From Delphinus delphis (taxonomy: Eukaryota > Chordata > Mammalia > Artiodactyla > Delphinidae), in contig NC_082684.1 of the NCBI RefSeq assembly GCF_949987515.2, positions 120,446,080-120,510,079 of the forward strand: DNA of 64,000 nt, written 5' to 3'. A program made the position numbers and the translations under genes. A model generated the notes under the pieces. That model was not told the DNA's origin. It made no database searches and worked only from the letters and a program-made list of their open reading frames with translations. Positions 10,570-22,199 of this stretch are shown here, one piece after another. Numbering within the stretch: the first letter of the stretch is position 1; each line of letters starts with the position of its first letter.

Positions 10570-11871
10570 GAAATAAAATATCAGATAGCTACATCTCTGG
10601 TCAATTGATTTTCACCAAGTTTGCCAAGAGAAGTCAATAGGGGAAAGGATAGTCTTTTCAAAAAAATGATGTTGGAACAACTGAATATGCACCAACAGAA
10701 GAATGAAATTGGACCCCTAACTCCCACCATTTAAAAAAATTAACTCAAAATGGATCAAAGACCCAAATGTGAAAGATATAACTGAAATATTCTTAGAAGC
10801 AAACATAGGCATAAATCTTCTTGATCTTGCATTAGGCAGTGATTTCTTAGATATGATACCACAAGCAATAAAAGAAAAACTAAATCAATTGGTCATCATA
10901 AAAATTAAACACTTTTGTGTTTCAAAAGAAAGCGAAAAGACAGCACGAAGAATGGGAAAAATATTTGCAGATCATATGTCTGATAAGAGATTCACTTTTA
11001 AAATATATAAAGAATTCTAAAAACTCAGTAATAATGCAAATAACTTGATTTTGAAATGGGCAAAGTATTTAATAGACATTTCTCCAAAGAAGATGACCAA
11101 TGAACATTTGTATGAAAAGATGTACAAAAAGATGCTAAACATGATTAGTCATTAGGGAAATGCAAATTAAAACCACAATGAGATTCCACTTCATAAACTG
11201 TAGAATTACTATAATAATTTTTAAAAGGCAGACAATAAGTATTGACAATGATGTGAAAAAATGGGAACAGTTATACACTGCTGGTGGGAATGTAAAAATA
11301 TTTAACCACTTTGGAAAACTGTTTGGTGGTTCCTCAGTAAGTTAAACATAAAGTTACCATATGATCCAGAAATCCCACTCCTAGGTATATATCTAAGAAT
11401 TAAAAACATATGTTCATACAGAATCTTGTGCATGAATCCTTGTAGCAGCATTATTCATAATAGCCAAAAGGTAGAAACAATCTAAATATCCACCAATTAA
11501 TGAATGGATAAACAAAGTGTGGTATACCTATAGGTGGAAAATTATTCAGCCATAAAAAGGAGGAAAATACTGTTAAATGCTACAACATGGATAGATCTTG
11601 AATATATTTTGGTAAGTGAAAGAAGTCAGACACAAAAAGTCACATATTATATGATTCTTTTTATATAAAATGCCCCAAATAGGCAAAACCATAGACACCT
11701 AGATTAATAGTTTTCAGGGACTTGGGAGAGTGGAGAAATGAGAAGTGACTGCTAATGATATGCAGTTTATTTTTCCAGTAATAAAAATGTTCTAGAATTA
11801 GATAACAGTGATGGTTATACAAACTTGTCAATATACTATCACTGAATTTTATACTTCAAAATGCTGAACTT
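10570..11871 (+). mobile_element. Old L1 LINE 3' portion (part 1)
   Basis: The sequence follows the C-terminal third of ORF2 in sense orientation: 'aactcaaaatggatcaaagaccc' at 10742, the plus frame 10769-11020 with the SDFLDMIPQAIKEKLN stretch, 'aaatgggcaaagtatttaatagacatttctcc' near 11055, and 'ccatatgatccagaaatcccactcctaggtatata' near 11358. The 3' UTR follows. The frame is broken in many places. The element resumes after the SINE at 11872-12195. Its left border is blurred. Confidence 0.85.
11858..11871. repeat. Left target-site duplication of SINE 11872-12195
   Basis: AAATGCTGAACTT at the end of this stretch matches AAATGGTGAACTT at 12196-12208 with one difference, and the two flank the SINE. 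Confidence 0.7.
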
Positions 11872-12195
11872 GGGCTTCCCTGGTGGTGCAGTGGTTAAGA
11901 ATCTGCCTGTCAATGCAGGGGACACAGGTTTGAGCCCTGGTCTGGGAAGATCCCACATCATGCGGAGCAACTAAGTCCATGTGCCACAACTACTGAGCCT
12001 GCACTCTAGAGCCTGCGAGCCACAACTACTGAAGCCCACGCACCTAGAGGCCATGCTCTGCAACAAGAGAAGCCACCACAATGAGAAGCCTGTGTACCAC
12101 AATGAAGACTGACCCCCACTCACAGCAACTAGAGAAAGCCTGTGTGCAGCAACAAAGACACAATGCAGCCAAAAATAAATAAATTTATTTTTTTT
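11872..12195 (+). mobile_element. CHR-type SINE, long form
   Basis: The copy starts with the GGGCTTCCCTGGTGGTGCAG head, a tRNA-related unit with box A and a diverged box B (ggtttgagccc). The long tRNA-unrelated body follows, with the 'cacaactactgagcctgc' and 'ctcacagcaactagagaaag' modules, then an A/T-rich tail with aataaataaa. CpGs are largely mutated, so this is an older copy. It sits inside the 3' UTR of an L1 and is bounded by a 13-bp target duplication. Confidence 0.92.
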
Positions 12196-12235
12196 AAATG
12201 GTGAACTTTATGGTATGTGAGTTAAAAAACCCAAA
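12196..12235 (+). mobile_element. Old L1 LINE 3' end (part 2)
   Basis: After the SINE the text 'aaatggtgaactttatggtatgtgag' continues the L1 3' end (cf. 'aaaatggtaaattttatgttatatg' at 48533), so it is the same element as 10570-11871. Confidence 0.6.
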
Positions 12236-12284
12236 ACGTCTGAAAAAGATAAAACTTAGGCAACTACTAAAATTTCTGTAATAT

Positions 12285-12409
12285 TTAATTTTCTTGATTT
12301 GTTCTTTGGTTTTATTTCTTCCTTCCCAAACTGTATACATTTTATTTCCTTTTCTTGTCTTGTTGCATTAGCTGGTACTTCCTATATGATGTTGAAAAAG
12401 TGTGGTGAA
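12285..12409 (-). mobile_element. Long old L1, minus strand (part 1)
   Basis: Positions 12301-12409 match antisense L1 ORF2 (ttggttttatttcttccttcccaaactgtatacatt ... gttgcattagctggtacttcctatatgatgttgaa). The sequence picks up without loss at 13874, after the nested L1. ORF2 here is riddled with stops. Confidence 0.75.
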
Positions 12410-13745
12410 CACACCTACAATCAATTAATCTTTGACAAAGGAGGCAAAATATATACAATGGGAAAAAGACAGTCTCTTCAGCAAAGGGTGTTGGGAAAGT
12501 TGGACAGCCACATGTAAATCGATGAAGTTGGAACACACCCTCACACCATACACAAAAATAAACTCAAAATGGATTAAAGACTTAAACATAAGACATGACA
12601 CCATAAAACTCCTAGAAGAGAACATAGGCAAAACATTCTCTGACATAAATTGTACCAATGTTTTCTTAGGTCAGTCTCCCAAGGCAATAGAAACAAAAGC
12701 AAAAATAAACAAAACTGAGGTCTAATCAAGTTACAAGCTTTTGCAGCAGCAAAGGAAACCATAAACAAAACTAAAAGACAACCTACAGACTGGGAGAAAA
12801 TATTTGCAAATGATGTGACCGACAAGCGCTTAACTTCCAAAGTATACAAACAGCTCTTGCAACTCAATGACAAAAAAACAAACAACCTAATTGAAAAATG
12901 GGCAGAAGAACTAAATAGACATTCTCCAAAGAAGACATACAGATGGGCAACAGGCACATGAAAAGATACACAACATCACTAATTATTAGAGAAATACAAA
13001 TCAAAACTACAGTGAGGTACCACCTCACACCAGTCAGAATGGCCATCATTAAGAAGTCTACAAATAACAAATGCTGGAGAGGATGTGAAGAAAAGGAAAC
13101 CCTCCTATGCTGTTGGTGGGAATGTAAGTTGGTGCAGCCTCTGTGGGAGAAAAGCACGGAGATTCCTCAGAAAGCTAAAAATAGAGTTGCCATATGATCT
13201 AGCAATCCCACTCCTGGGCATATACCTGGACAAAAATATGATTTAAAATGATACATGCACCCCAATGTTCATAGCAGTACTATTCACAATAGTCAAGGCA
13301 TGGAAGCAACCTAAATGCCCATAGACAGATGAATAGATAAAGAAGATGTGTTATATATATACAATGGAATAATACTCAACCATAAAAAAGAACAAAATAA
13401 TGCCATTTGTGGCAACATGGATGGACCTAGAGATTATCATACTAAGTGAAATAAGTCAGAAAGAGAAAGACAAATACCATATGATATAACTTATATGTGA
13501 AATCTAAAATATGACACAAATGAACTTTTATGAAACAGAAACAGACTCACAGACATAGAGAACAGACTTGTGGTTGCCAAGTGGGATTGGGTTGGGAGAG
13601 GGATGTAGTGTGAATTTGGGGTTAGCAGATGCAAACTATTTATATTGATAAAATGGATAAACAACAAGGTCCTGCTATATAGCATAAGAAACTATATTCA
13701 ATATTCTGTGATAAACCATAATGGAAAAGAATATTTAAAAATGAA

Positions 13746-13795
<50 letters not shown>

Positions 13796-13873
13796 CTGAA
13801 TCACTGCTGTACAGCAGAAATAACACAATATTGTAAATCAACTATATTTCAATAAAATTTATTTTTAAAAAAG
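12410..13873 (+). mobile_element. L1 LINE nested in opposite orientation
   Basis: This is a 5'-truncated sense L1 covering the ORF2 C-terminal region. The plus frame 12432-12725 shows DKGGKIY-like, [20 protein letters not shown] and [20 protein letters not shown] stretches. The 3' UTR follows and ends in an A-rich tail near 13860. It interrupts the minus-strand L1: flank sequence GAAAAAGTGTGGTGA at 12395-12409 recurs as GAAAAGTGTGATGA at 13874-13887. It also contains a TA microsatellite at 13748-13790. The reading frame is broken. Confidence 0.88.
13748..13790. repeat. (TA)n microsatellite inside L1 3' UTR
   Basis: There are about 21 uninterrupted TA units. Confidence 0.95.
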
Positions 13874-15883
13874 GAAAAGTGTGATGAGAGGGGACTTCCT
13901 TGCCTCATTCCTGATCTTAGCGGGAAAGATTCTAGTTTCTCACCATTAAGTATAATGTTACTGTGGAGTTTTTGTAGATTTTTTTTTATCAAGTTGAGGA
14001 AGTTCCCTTCTATTCATGTTTACTGAGAGTTTTTATCATGAATGGAAATTTTATCAAATGCTTTTTCTGCAATTACGGGTATGATCAAGTAATTTTCCTT
14101 TTTAACCTGTTGGCATGATTACGTCAATTAATTTTTTTATATTGAACCAGCCTTGAATATCTGGGATAAATCCCACTTGGTCATGCTGTATAATTCTTTT
14201 TATACATTGTTGGGTTTAATTTGCTAATATTTTGTTGAAGATTTTTGTATCTCTATTCATGAGACATATTGGTCTATACTTTTCTTTCTTGTGTTTGATG
14301 GGCTTGGTTTTAGGGTAATGATGACCTCATAGAATGAATTAGGAAGTATTCCCTCTGCTTCTATCCTCTGAAAGAGACTATAGAGAATTGATGTAATTTC
14401 TTCCTTACATGTTTGGTTGACTTCACCAGTGAACTCAGGCCAATTGCTTTCTGTTTTAGAAGATTATTAATTATTGATTCATTTTCTCTAATAGGTATGC
14501 CTATGCCTATTCAGCTTATCTATTTCTTCTTGTGTGAGTTTTGGCAAATTATGTCTTTCAAGAAATTGGTCCATTTCATCCAAGTTATCAAATTTACAGG
14601 CATAGAGTTGTTCAAAGTATTCCTTTATTATCCTTTTAATGTCCATAGGACTTGTAGTGATGTCCACTCTTCCGTTTATTAGTAGTCCCCTCTCTTTTTT
14701 TCTTAATTAACCTGGCTAGACACATCAATTTTATTGATCTTTTCAAAGAACCAGATTTTGATTCCATTTAATTTTTCTATTAATTTCCTGTTTTCAATTT
14801 CATTGATTTCTGCTCTAGTTCTTATTATTTCTTTTCTTCTGATTAGATTTAGTTTACTCTTTCTAGTTTCTTAAGATGAAAACTTAGACTATTGATTTTA
14901 GATCTTTCTTCTTTTCTTGTATAAGCATTCAATGCTATAAATTTCCCTCTGAACACTGCTTTTGCTGTATCCCACAAATTTTGATAAATTCTGTTTTCAT
15001 TTTCATTTAGTTCAAAATAATTTTTAAATTTCTCTTGAGATTTCTTTTCTGACCCATGTGATATTTAGGAATATATCATTTAATTTTCAAATATTTTAGG
15101 AGTTTCCAGTTATTTTTCAGTTATTGATTTCTAGTTTAATTCAATTGTAGTCTAAGAGAAGACATTGCCTGATTTCTACTTTCAAATGTGTTGATGTGTT
15201 TTATTGCCCAGAATGTGGTCTGTCTTGGTGAATATTCCATGTAAACTTGAGAAGAATGTGTATTCTGTTGTTGTTGGACAAAGTGAGCATACAGACATTG
15301 ATTATATTCAGTTGATTGATGGTTGATTATATTCAGTTGGTTGATTATATTCAGTTGGTTGCTGAGTTCAACTATGTCCTTCCTGATTTTCTGCCTGCTG
15401 GATCTGTCCATATCTGATAGAGGGATATTCCAACTACCACAGTGGAATCATCTATTTCTCCTTGCAGTGCTATTAGTTTTTGTCTCACATGGTTTGATGC
15501 TCTTTGGTTAGGAGCATACACATCAAGAACTGTTGTTTTCTTGGAGAACTGATCCCTTTATTATTATATAATGCCCTTCTTTCTTCCTAATAATTTTCCT
15601 TCATTTGAAGTTTTCTCTGTCTCTAATTAATATAACTACTCCTGCTATCTTTTGATTAGTGTTAGCATGATGTATTTTTCCCATTCATTTACTTTTAACC
15701 TATAAGAGTTTTTACATTTAAAGTGGCCTTCTTTAGACAGCATAAAATTGGGTCTTGTTTTTTGATCCACTCTTACAATCTCTGTCTTTTAATTGGTACA
15801 TTTAGACCATTGATATTCAAGGTGATTATTGATAAAGTTGGATAAATATCTACCATATTTGTTACATAAGTTTGTAGTCCTTA
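13874..15883 (-). mobile_element. Long old L1, minus strand (part 2)
   Basis: Read on the plus strand, this runs from the reverse transcriptase towards the endonuclease end of ORF2: 'catcctttttaac...gttggcatgatta', 'ttgaaccagccttgaatatctgggataaatcccacttgg', 'atcaattttattgatcttttcaaagaaccag', 'ctgctggatctgtccatatctgatagagg' and 'acctataagagtttttaca'. All frames are broken. A short local tandem amplification lies at 15299-15360. Confidence 0.85.
15299..15360. repeat. Local triplication inside L1
   Basis: TTGATTATATTCAGTTG occurs three times, starting at 15299, 15323 and 15341. This is a small replication-slippage product within the old L1. Confidence 0.8.
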
Positions 15884-16099
15884 TTCTTTGTTTGTTTGTT
15901 TGTTTTTGCGGTACGTGGGCCTCTCACTGTTGTGGCCTCTCCCATTGCGGAGCACAGGCTCCGGACGCGCAGGCTCAGTGGCCATGGGTCACGGGCCCAG
16001 CCGCTCCATGGCATGTGAGATCTTCCTGGACCAGAGCACGAACCCGTGTCCCCTGAATCGACAGATGGACTCTCAGCAACTGCGCCACCAGGGAAGCCC
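15884..16099 (-). mobile_element. CHR-type SINE, short form
   Basis: In antisense order there is a T-rich tail (tttgtttgtttgtttgttttt), the GCGGTACG end, the CpG-containing body, an antisense box B region (cacgaacccgtg) and the GGGAAGCCC head end. It is inserted in the minus-strand L1. The target duplication cannot be resolved because both flanks are T/G-rich. Confidence 0.92.
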
Positions 16100-18480
16100 T
16101 GTTTGTATTTTTGTCTGCCTTTTGTGGTTGTAACTCTTTTTCTGCCTTTTGTGGTTTTAACTGAATATTTTATATGATTTTATTTTATTTATCAGTTATA
16201 TTTGTTTTCTTCTTTTTTTGCTTTTTAAAGTAGTTACCCTAAATTTGCAATATACATTTACAGCTATCCCAAGTCCATTTTAAAATAACACTATACCATT
16301 TCATAGGTAGTCAGTACCTCCTAATAACAATCTTAGTTCCTTTTTCCTGTCCCTTGTATCATTGCTGTCGTTCATTGAACTTACGTATAAGCTTACATAA
16401 ATAAATATATTTTTATAATTTTTAAATAAAAAATTAATAATTTTTATATTTATAATAAAAATATATAACACACCCAAGTATACATAATCGAACACATTGT
16501 TGGTATTATTATCTTGAACAAACTGTTATCTGTTAAATCAATTAAAAATAAGAAAAATAAAAATCTTTATTTTACCTTCACTTACTCCTTCTTCAATGCT
16601 TTTCCCTGCTTTATGTAGCTCTGAGTGTCTAATCTATATAATTTTTCTTCTCTTAAAGAAATGCTTAGACATTTCTTACAAGGCTGGTCTACTGGCAACA
16701 AATTCCCTCAAATTTTGTTTATCTAAGAAAGTCAAACATTCTCCTTCACTCCTTATTTATCCTTCAGTTTTGAAGGATCATTATGCAGAGTACAGAATTC
16801 TAGGCTGTAGAATATTTTCTCCTGAATACGTTAAATATTTCACTCACTCTCTTCTTACTTACATGGTTTCTGAGGAGAAGTTGGATATAATTCTTATCTT
16901 TGTTCCTCTATAAGTATGATGGGTTTTTTTTTCCTCTGACTTCTTTTAGAATTTTATTCTTTATCTTTGATTTTCTGTAGTTTGAAAATGATATGCCTTA
17001 TGTGTAGTTCTTTTGTTTGGTTGGCTGTGTTTTTTGGCATTTATCTTGCTTGGTGTTCTCTGAACTTCCTGGATCTGTGGTTTGATGTCTGACATTCATT
17101 TGGGGAAATTCTCAGTCATTATTATTTCAAATATTTCTTCCTTTCCTTTCTCTCTTGCTTCTCCTTCTGATATTCTCATCACATGTATGTTACATCTTAT
17201 GTAGCTGTCCCACAGTGTTTGGATATTCTGTTTTCATTTTTTTTAAGTCTTTTTATTCTCTTTGCTTTTCAGGTTTCAAGGTTTCTATTGATATATTCTT
17301 GAGTTCAGAGATTCTTCCCTCAGTCATGCAGTCTACTAGTAAGCCCATCAAAGGCAGTCTGCTATAGTGTTTTTTATCTCCAGCACTTCCTTTTGGTCTT
17401 TCCTTAGTATTTCCATCCCTCTGCTTACATTGCTCATTTGTTTTTGCATACTGTCTATTTTATCCATTAGAGCTCTTAGCATATTATTCATAGTTGTTTT
17501 AAATTCCTTGTCTGATTATTCCAACACCCCTATTATGTCTGGTTCTGATGTTTGCTCTGTCTCTCCAAATTGTATTTCTTGTCTTTTAGTATGCCTTGTA
17601 ATTTTTCTTGATAGCTGGGAGTGATGTATTGCGTAAAAGAAACTACTATAAACAGGCCTTAGTAATGTGGTGGTGAGGTGTGGGGGGAGGGGAAGTGTTC
17701 TAAGTCCTATGATCAAGTCTCGGCTTTTTAGTGAGCCTGCGCCTCTGAACTATGAACTTCACAAGTGTTTCTCAGGTTTTTTTCTCCCCCTTTTGGTGGG
17801 ACAGGATGGCTGAAGTGGCCTGGAGTTGGGTGTTTCCCTTCCCCTGGGTCAGTTAGGCTATGATAATACCCCCAGCAGGCTAGGCTCTGGTTAACTAGTT
17901 TCCCCTGAGGGCAGGTTTTGTTAAGAAGAACACAATGCTCTGGGCATATTTCAAAATGGTTCCTTTCCCTCTCCCCCTGTCAGAAGTATGTGGGGTTTTT
18001 TTTCCTCTGATACTTACTGTGAAAACCTGGTCAACTCCTGGAGGTCAATCTCGGTACCATGGGGGCCCCTGTATGATGGGTCTGCTGGAGTTATTAATTC
18101 TCAGACTTATCCACACTGGGCCTCCAGCAGTTCATCAGTTACAGCTCAGATTTTCTACCCTGGCACTGGACATGGTGGTTTCTGGCTGTGAGTCTCTGCC
18201 CCGGGAAGCTGTGGCTCCATGTGTTCTCCTCTGTCTCTCCAATGTTGGGGGCAGCAGTTGGCCTTATGTCTTCCCCTCTCTTACAAATCCAAGAAGAGTT
18301 GTTGACTTTTCAGTTTGCTCAGCTTTTTACTTGTTAGGACAGAGTGGCAACTTCCAAACTCCTGACTTGTGGAACCCTATTAGTTTTCAATTAATAATTT
18401 TAAAAGAATATGTACCAATATTAAAGATGTTATTCGAATTTAGTAAAATATTTTGTATATGAACTAAAAATTTCACTCAC
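16100..18480 (-). mobile_element. Long old L1/HAL1-like element, minus strand (part 3, 5' region)
   Basis: The sequence continues with 'taaagtagttaccctaaatttgcaatatacatttacagc' and an AT-rich block near 16380-16560. An ORF1/5'-region type order follows: 'tcctctgacttcttttagaattttattcttta', 'gaaattctcagtcattattatttcaaatatttcttcc' and 'tttatctccagcacttccttttgg'. Beyond about 17650 it becomes GC-richer, like L1 5' UTR. The right border is uncertain. No frame is intact; the 175-codon plus frame at 17935-18462 runs antisense through this region and is not a gene. Confidence 0.65.
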
Positions 18481-18494
18481 CTTGCAGTTTGTGC

Positions 18495-18508
18495 TGTTAT
18501 ACTGCTTT
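18495..18508. repeat. Left target-site duplication of SINE 18509-18797
   Basis: TGTTATACTGCTTT here and at 18798-18811 is a perfect 14-bp direct repeat flanking the SINE. Confidence 0.85.
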
Positions 18509-18797
18509 TTTTTTTAAATTTATTTATTAATTTTGGCTGTGTTGGGTCTTCGTTTCTGTGCGAGGGCTTTCTCTAGTTGCGGCGAGCAGGGGCCACTCTT
18601 CATCGCGATGCGCGGGCCTCTCACTGTCACGGCCTTCTCTTGTTGCAGAGCACAGGCTCCAGACGTGCAGGCTCAGGAGTTGTGGCTCACGGGCCTAGAT
18701 GCTCCGTGGCATGTGGGATCTTCCCAGACCAGGGCTCGAACCCGTGTTCCCTGCATTGGCAGGCAGATTCTCAACCACTGCGCCACCAGGGAAGCCC
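18509..18797 (-). mobile_element. CHR-type SINE, long form
   Basis: The copy is antisense: T-rich tail with atttatttattaatttt, the 'ggctgtgttgggtcttcg' module, the 'ctagttgcggcgagcaggggcc' module, then the tRNA-related part (gggctcgaacccgtg is the complement of box B) and the GGGAAGCCC end. Several CpGs remain. It is flanked by perfect 14-bp repeats. Confidence 0.95.
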
Positions 18798-18811
18798 TGT
18801 TATACTGCTTT
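18798..18811. repeat. Right target-site duplication of SINE 18509-18797
   Basis: This second copy of TGTTATACTGCTTT pairs with 18495-18508. Confidence 0.85.
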
Positions 18812-19117
18812 AAATTTTAAAATCAAATAAAAACTTCAGTGGTCACATAGAATGGCAGAATTGAAGTAAATAAAATTCTGGATCTTCATCTCTCCAATCA
18901 CTGTACTGTTGTCATTTTGTTATATCTGCAGCTTAAATGAAGGAATTCACAGTACCCCAGGGTTAGAGTCATGCCCCAAATGACTTCTGATCTCTGACAA
19001 CTTACTTTGGACAGCACATTTCTGGGCCAACTGTATACATGGGAATCCTCCAAATTAACTTTCATGTAGAATACAAAGTTTATTAAAGGATAAGAAATAA
19101 AATCATGCTAATTTGTA

Positions 19118-19118
<1 letters not shown>
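18812..19118. other. No feature recognised
   Basis: The sequence is AT-rich and unique as far as I can tell, between the SINE and the AT microsatellite. Confidence 0.4.

Positions 19119-19119
<1 letters not shown>

Positions 19120-19170
<51 letters not shown>
19120..19170. repeat. (AT)n microsatellite
   Basis: There are about 25 uninterrupted TA units. Confidence 0.95.
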
Positions 19171-19171
<1 letters not shown>

Positions 19172-19424
19172 TCACAGTAACCCTAGCAACTGTTTAGAAT
19201 TTAGACCAACAAAATATTTTCCCAAGAAGAGTAGAGTATTTTATCACACAAAGTGATTAAAAACACAACAACACAAAACAGCAGTCTGACTTGGCAGCTT
19301 TCACTATTGTTCATTTCTCTACAGACTGCACCCTTTTATTGCCCAAACCCAGGAAGACGGCTCCCAATACCCTGTCCTTGGTTCACCACCTATACTTTCT
19401 GTTCCCCTAATGCTTTGTAGTTTT

Positions 19425-19580
19425 TATTTTAGTCAGTTCTCAGGAGAATCTTATGAAGTTAGAGACTATAATGCTTATTTTACAAATGAGGAAAGCAGTC
19501 CAGAGAGGTGAGTGGCTTGTCAAAGGGCTAGTCAGAGGGGACAGAGCCTAAAAGCCAGGTCTGCTAGACCTCAGTTCTCA
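19425..19580 (-). mobile_element. MIR SINE
   Basis: The antisense MIR order is visible: 'atgcttattttacaaatgaggaaagcag', 'tccagagaggtgagtggcttgtc', 'aagggctagtcagagggg' and 'agagcctaaaagccaggtctgctagacc'. Confidence 0.8.
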
Positions 19581-20340
19581 GCTACTTTGTTTCGGGGCCC
19601 AGCTCCCCACCCATGGGACTCCATCCACACTGGCCTCTCTTAATAGTGCCATGGGTCGACCCCCTACCACCTTCCTGCTGACAGGTTCACCCCAGCCATG
19701 CTCCCAGGAAACTGTCCTCAGCCCAGTGTCTACTGTCAGCCTAGAAAAAACCTGGAAATTCATGCACACTAAGGTGCCCAGAGCTGACACAGGTCCCTTT
19801 CTCAAGAGGTATTTGCATCAGGGCTCCTCATTAGGCTGCCAGGATCATCTGTACATACCTCCCTCTTTCTCCACATCACCTCAGGAGTAGTTTGCTCCCC
19901 AAAGATGAATTCTGCCTGAGGGTGAATCAAGAGAGAGACCCCAAAGTCAGATCAGCCTCAAAGTGCATTTAGAGTAACAATTAAATTACTCATTCTCTTG
20001 ACTTGTGTCTGATTATAAGAAGCTAAGAAAATCTAGCTTGTCCCCAAGTGGTACTGCATCCAACAGCTTAGCCTCTGCCTCAGGAGTGCAGACAGCCTCA
20101 GCAGGGCTTGGGAGAAGATGCTGTGAGAGGGCAGAATCTCACAAACTCTAGAAGTGGGTCTTGTCCTTAGTGTATTCAGATGCTTCCCTCCAGAGTTATT
20201 GGATTTACCAAGCTTAATAAGGGTCAATGTAATCATTTTTGCCCTCCAGGACCTCACAACTCATTAAAGTCCTTCTGCACAGACAGATTAGGGAACAGGC
20301 CTGAGAAAAATGTATATCTGCTTTAAGAAAAAAATGGTTT
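19581..20340. other. No feature recognised
   Basis: This is unique sequence with short open frames on both strands (75-79 codons) and no domain. Confidence 0.4.
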
Positions 20341-20344
20341 GGAT

Positions 20345-20600
20345 TCCAATTTATATCAGCCAGGATTTAGTTACAGGAAACAGAAACCACTCTAACAATT
20401 TTAAGCAAAAAGGAGTTTAGACAGGAAATTAGGAGCATTCAATTTTACTGAGAGGACTAGAGGAGAAGACGTGGACAAGGCCTATTGGACTGATGCCCAG
20501 GACAATTTCTGGGGATCAGCTGCCTCAGCCCCACCAGCCAGGTGGAGGTCAGGGGATCACTGCTGCTGCCGCTACACCTGTCTCTCAACTACGCAAAGGA
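20345..20600 (+). mobile_element. Ancient interspersed repeat, family not named
   Basis: 'ttacaggaaacagaaaccactctaacaattttaagcaaaaaggagttta' followed by 'gaaattaggagcattc' and a GCTGCTGCCGC segment near 20560 has the layout of an old medium-copy mammalian repeat I have seen but cannot name. The frame at 20493-20696 comes from it and is not a gene. Confidence 0.4.
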
Positions 20601-21710
20601 ACTGAATGGACACTGGATTGCCACTGCAAGAGAAACAATTACCACAACTTTGCTTGCCTGCAGGAACAGCCAAATGCAGCAGAAGGATGCTCTTGACCTC
20701 AAATCATAGTGGCATGCAACTAACTGGCAGAACTGGGCATGTGCTGGAGCCAGCTCACTCCAGCTCCACATTCAGTGACATCATGTAAATAGCCTGAAAT
20801 TGACCATGGTGTGAGTACTTATACCAGGGAAATCAGTAGACACTACAAGCCAGGGTGCACAGTTTTTTTCAGTTGTAGAGCTGGTTGTTAAATATTTACC
20901 AGCACAACACTGGGCAGAACCCAGTTCACATCTAGAACTCTAGCTGCAAGGGAAGCAGGAAATTTATTTGTTCACTTTCCAGTCTTTGAAGGAACACTAA
21001 AAGGAAGGTGAAAAGGATGCTAGATGCCAAACCACCAACAATTACACACACTTCTGGGAATGTATCCTACAGTAAATTTACATTTGTGTGAAATGATGTA
21101 TGATTGATGATGTTGTAGGGTTATTAGTAATTGTGTTGAAGCAAAATTTCTTAACACAAGTTTCTCTTGAGCTTATGTTGATGTTTATTAACTCTCCAGC
21201 AAGAGAACTGGCAAGGTGACAAAATAGTATATTGGTTCAAAGAGGGTTTGGAAGTTGTTGATGTATATCTACAGCAGGGAAAGAATGCTTGCATAAGCAG
21301 CTCATTAAAAAAAGAGGCTGATAATAAGGTCAAGATTACAGTTTCATTTACCATGATCATTAAAACATCATTTCTGTTTCCATCGCAACAAATGAGTTTT
21401 TAGGCACAAAAGTCTTGGAGGACAACTGTTCCGCAGAAATAACAAGAAACACATCCAAGACACGCTACATCTGTGGCTATTAATTAGACATACAAAGTTA
21501 CACTGTTTGATGTCCCAGCAGAGCTGGACAAGGGCCAGTGAGCCCCAAGGCAGCAAGTGTGTCAAGTGAAGTTCAGATCAGAGAGCCAAGCAACCAGGTC
21601 CTGCTTTGTCTCCATAGCCAGAATGAACTTCTGGTTGAAAGGTGCTAAATCCTTGATCACCAAATCCTTCACTTTGTTTTTTATTTAACAATAGGCAAAA
21701 ATGGAAATGA
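20601..21710. other. No feature recognised
   Basis: The stretch is moderately AT-rich. It contains no recognised transposon and no exon with credible splice signals. The minus frames at 21151-21360 and 21368-21565 have no known domains. Confidence 0.35.
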
Positions 21711-21712
21711 GG

Positions 21713-21878
21713 TGTTACATAATGAATTGTGTTCCCCCCAAAATTCGTATGTTAAAATTCTAACCCCCATTGTGACTGTATGAGGAGATGGGGCCTTTAA
21801 GGGAGTAATTATGGTTAAACGAGGTCATAAGGGTGAGACCCTCATCATAGGACTAGTGTCCTTTTAAGAAGAGAAAGA
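21713..21878 (+). mobile_element. MaLR-type LTR, left part (split by L1)
   Basis: The sequence matches the 5' half of an MST/MLT1-like LTR in sense: 'tgttacataatgaattgtgttcccccc', 'aaattcgtatgttaaaattctaaccccc', 'gaggagatggggcctttaaggg', 'gaggtcataagggtgagaccc' and 'ctagtgtccttttaagaagag'. The LTR breaks at 21878, where an L1 begins, and resumes at 24580. It has no coding content. Confidence 0.8.
21871..21878. repeat. Left target-site duplication of L1 21879-24571
   Basis: GAGAAAGA here recurs at 24572-24579 behind the L1 A-tail. With 8 clear bases it is short, but it falls exactly at the two L1 borders and the LTR reads on across it. Confidence 0.6.
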
Positions 21879-22199
21879 CAAACTCATTCTATGAGACCAC
21901 AATCACTCTGATACCAAAACCAAACAAAATGTCACAGAGAAATAAAACTACAGGCCAATATCACTGATGAACATAGATGCAAAAATCCTCAATAAAATAC
22001 TAGCAAACAGAATCCAACAGCACAATTAAAAGGATCATACATTATGATCAAGTGAGGTTTATCTCAGGAATGCAAGGATTCTTCAATATATGCAAATCAA
22101 TCAACGTGATACACCATATTAACAAACTGAAGGAGAAAAACCATATGATCATCTCAGTAGATGCAGAGAAATTTTCGACAAAATTCAACACCCATTTAC

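Noticed and set aside
15884..16099. Target-site duplication for this SINE
   Set aside because: Both flanks contain TTTG/TGTTTG runs that merge with the T-rich tail, so no single duplication can be defended.
17935..18462. 175-codon plus-strand frame
   Set aside because: It is antisense to the 5' part of an old L1-like element and has no recognisable domain.
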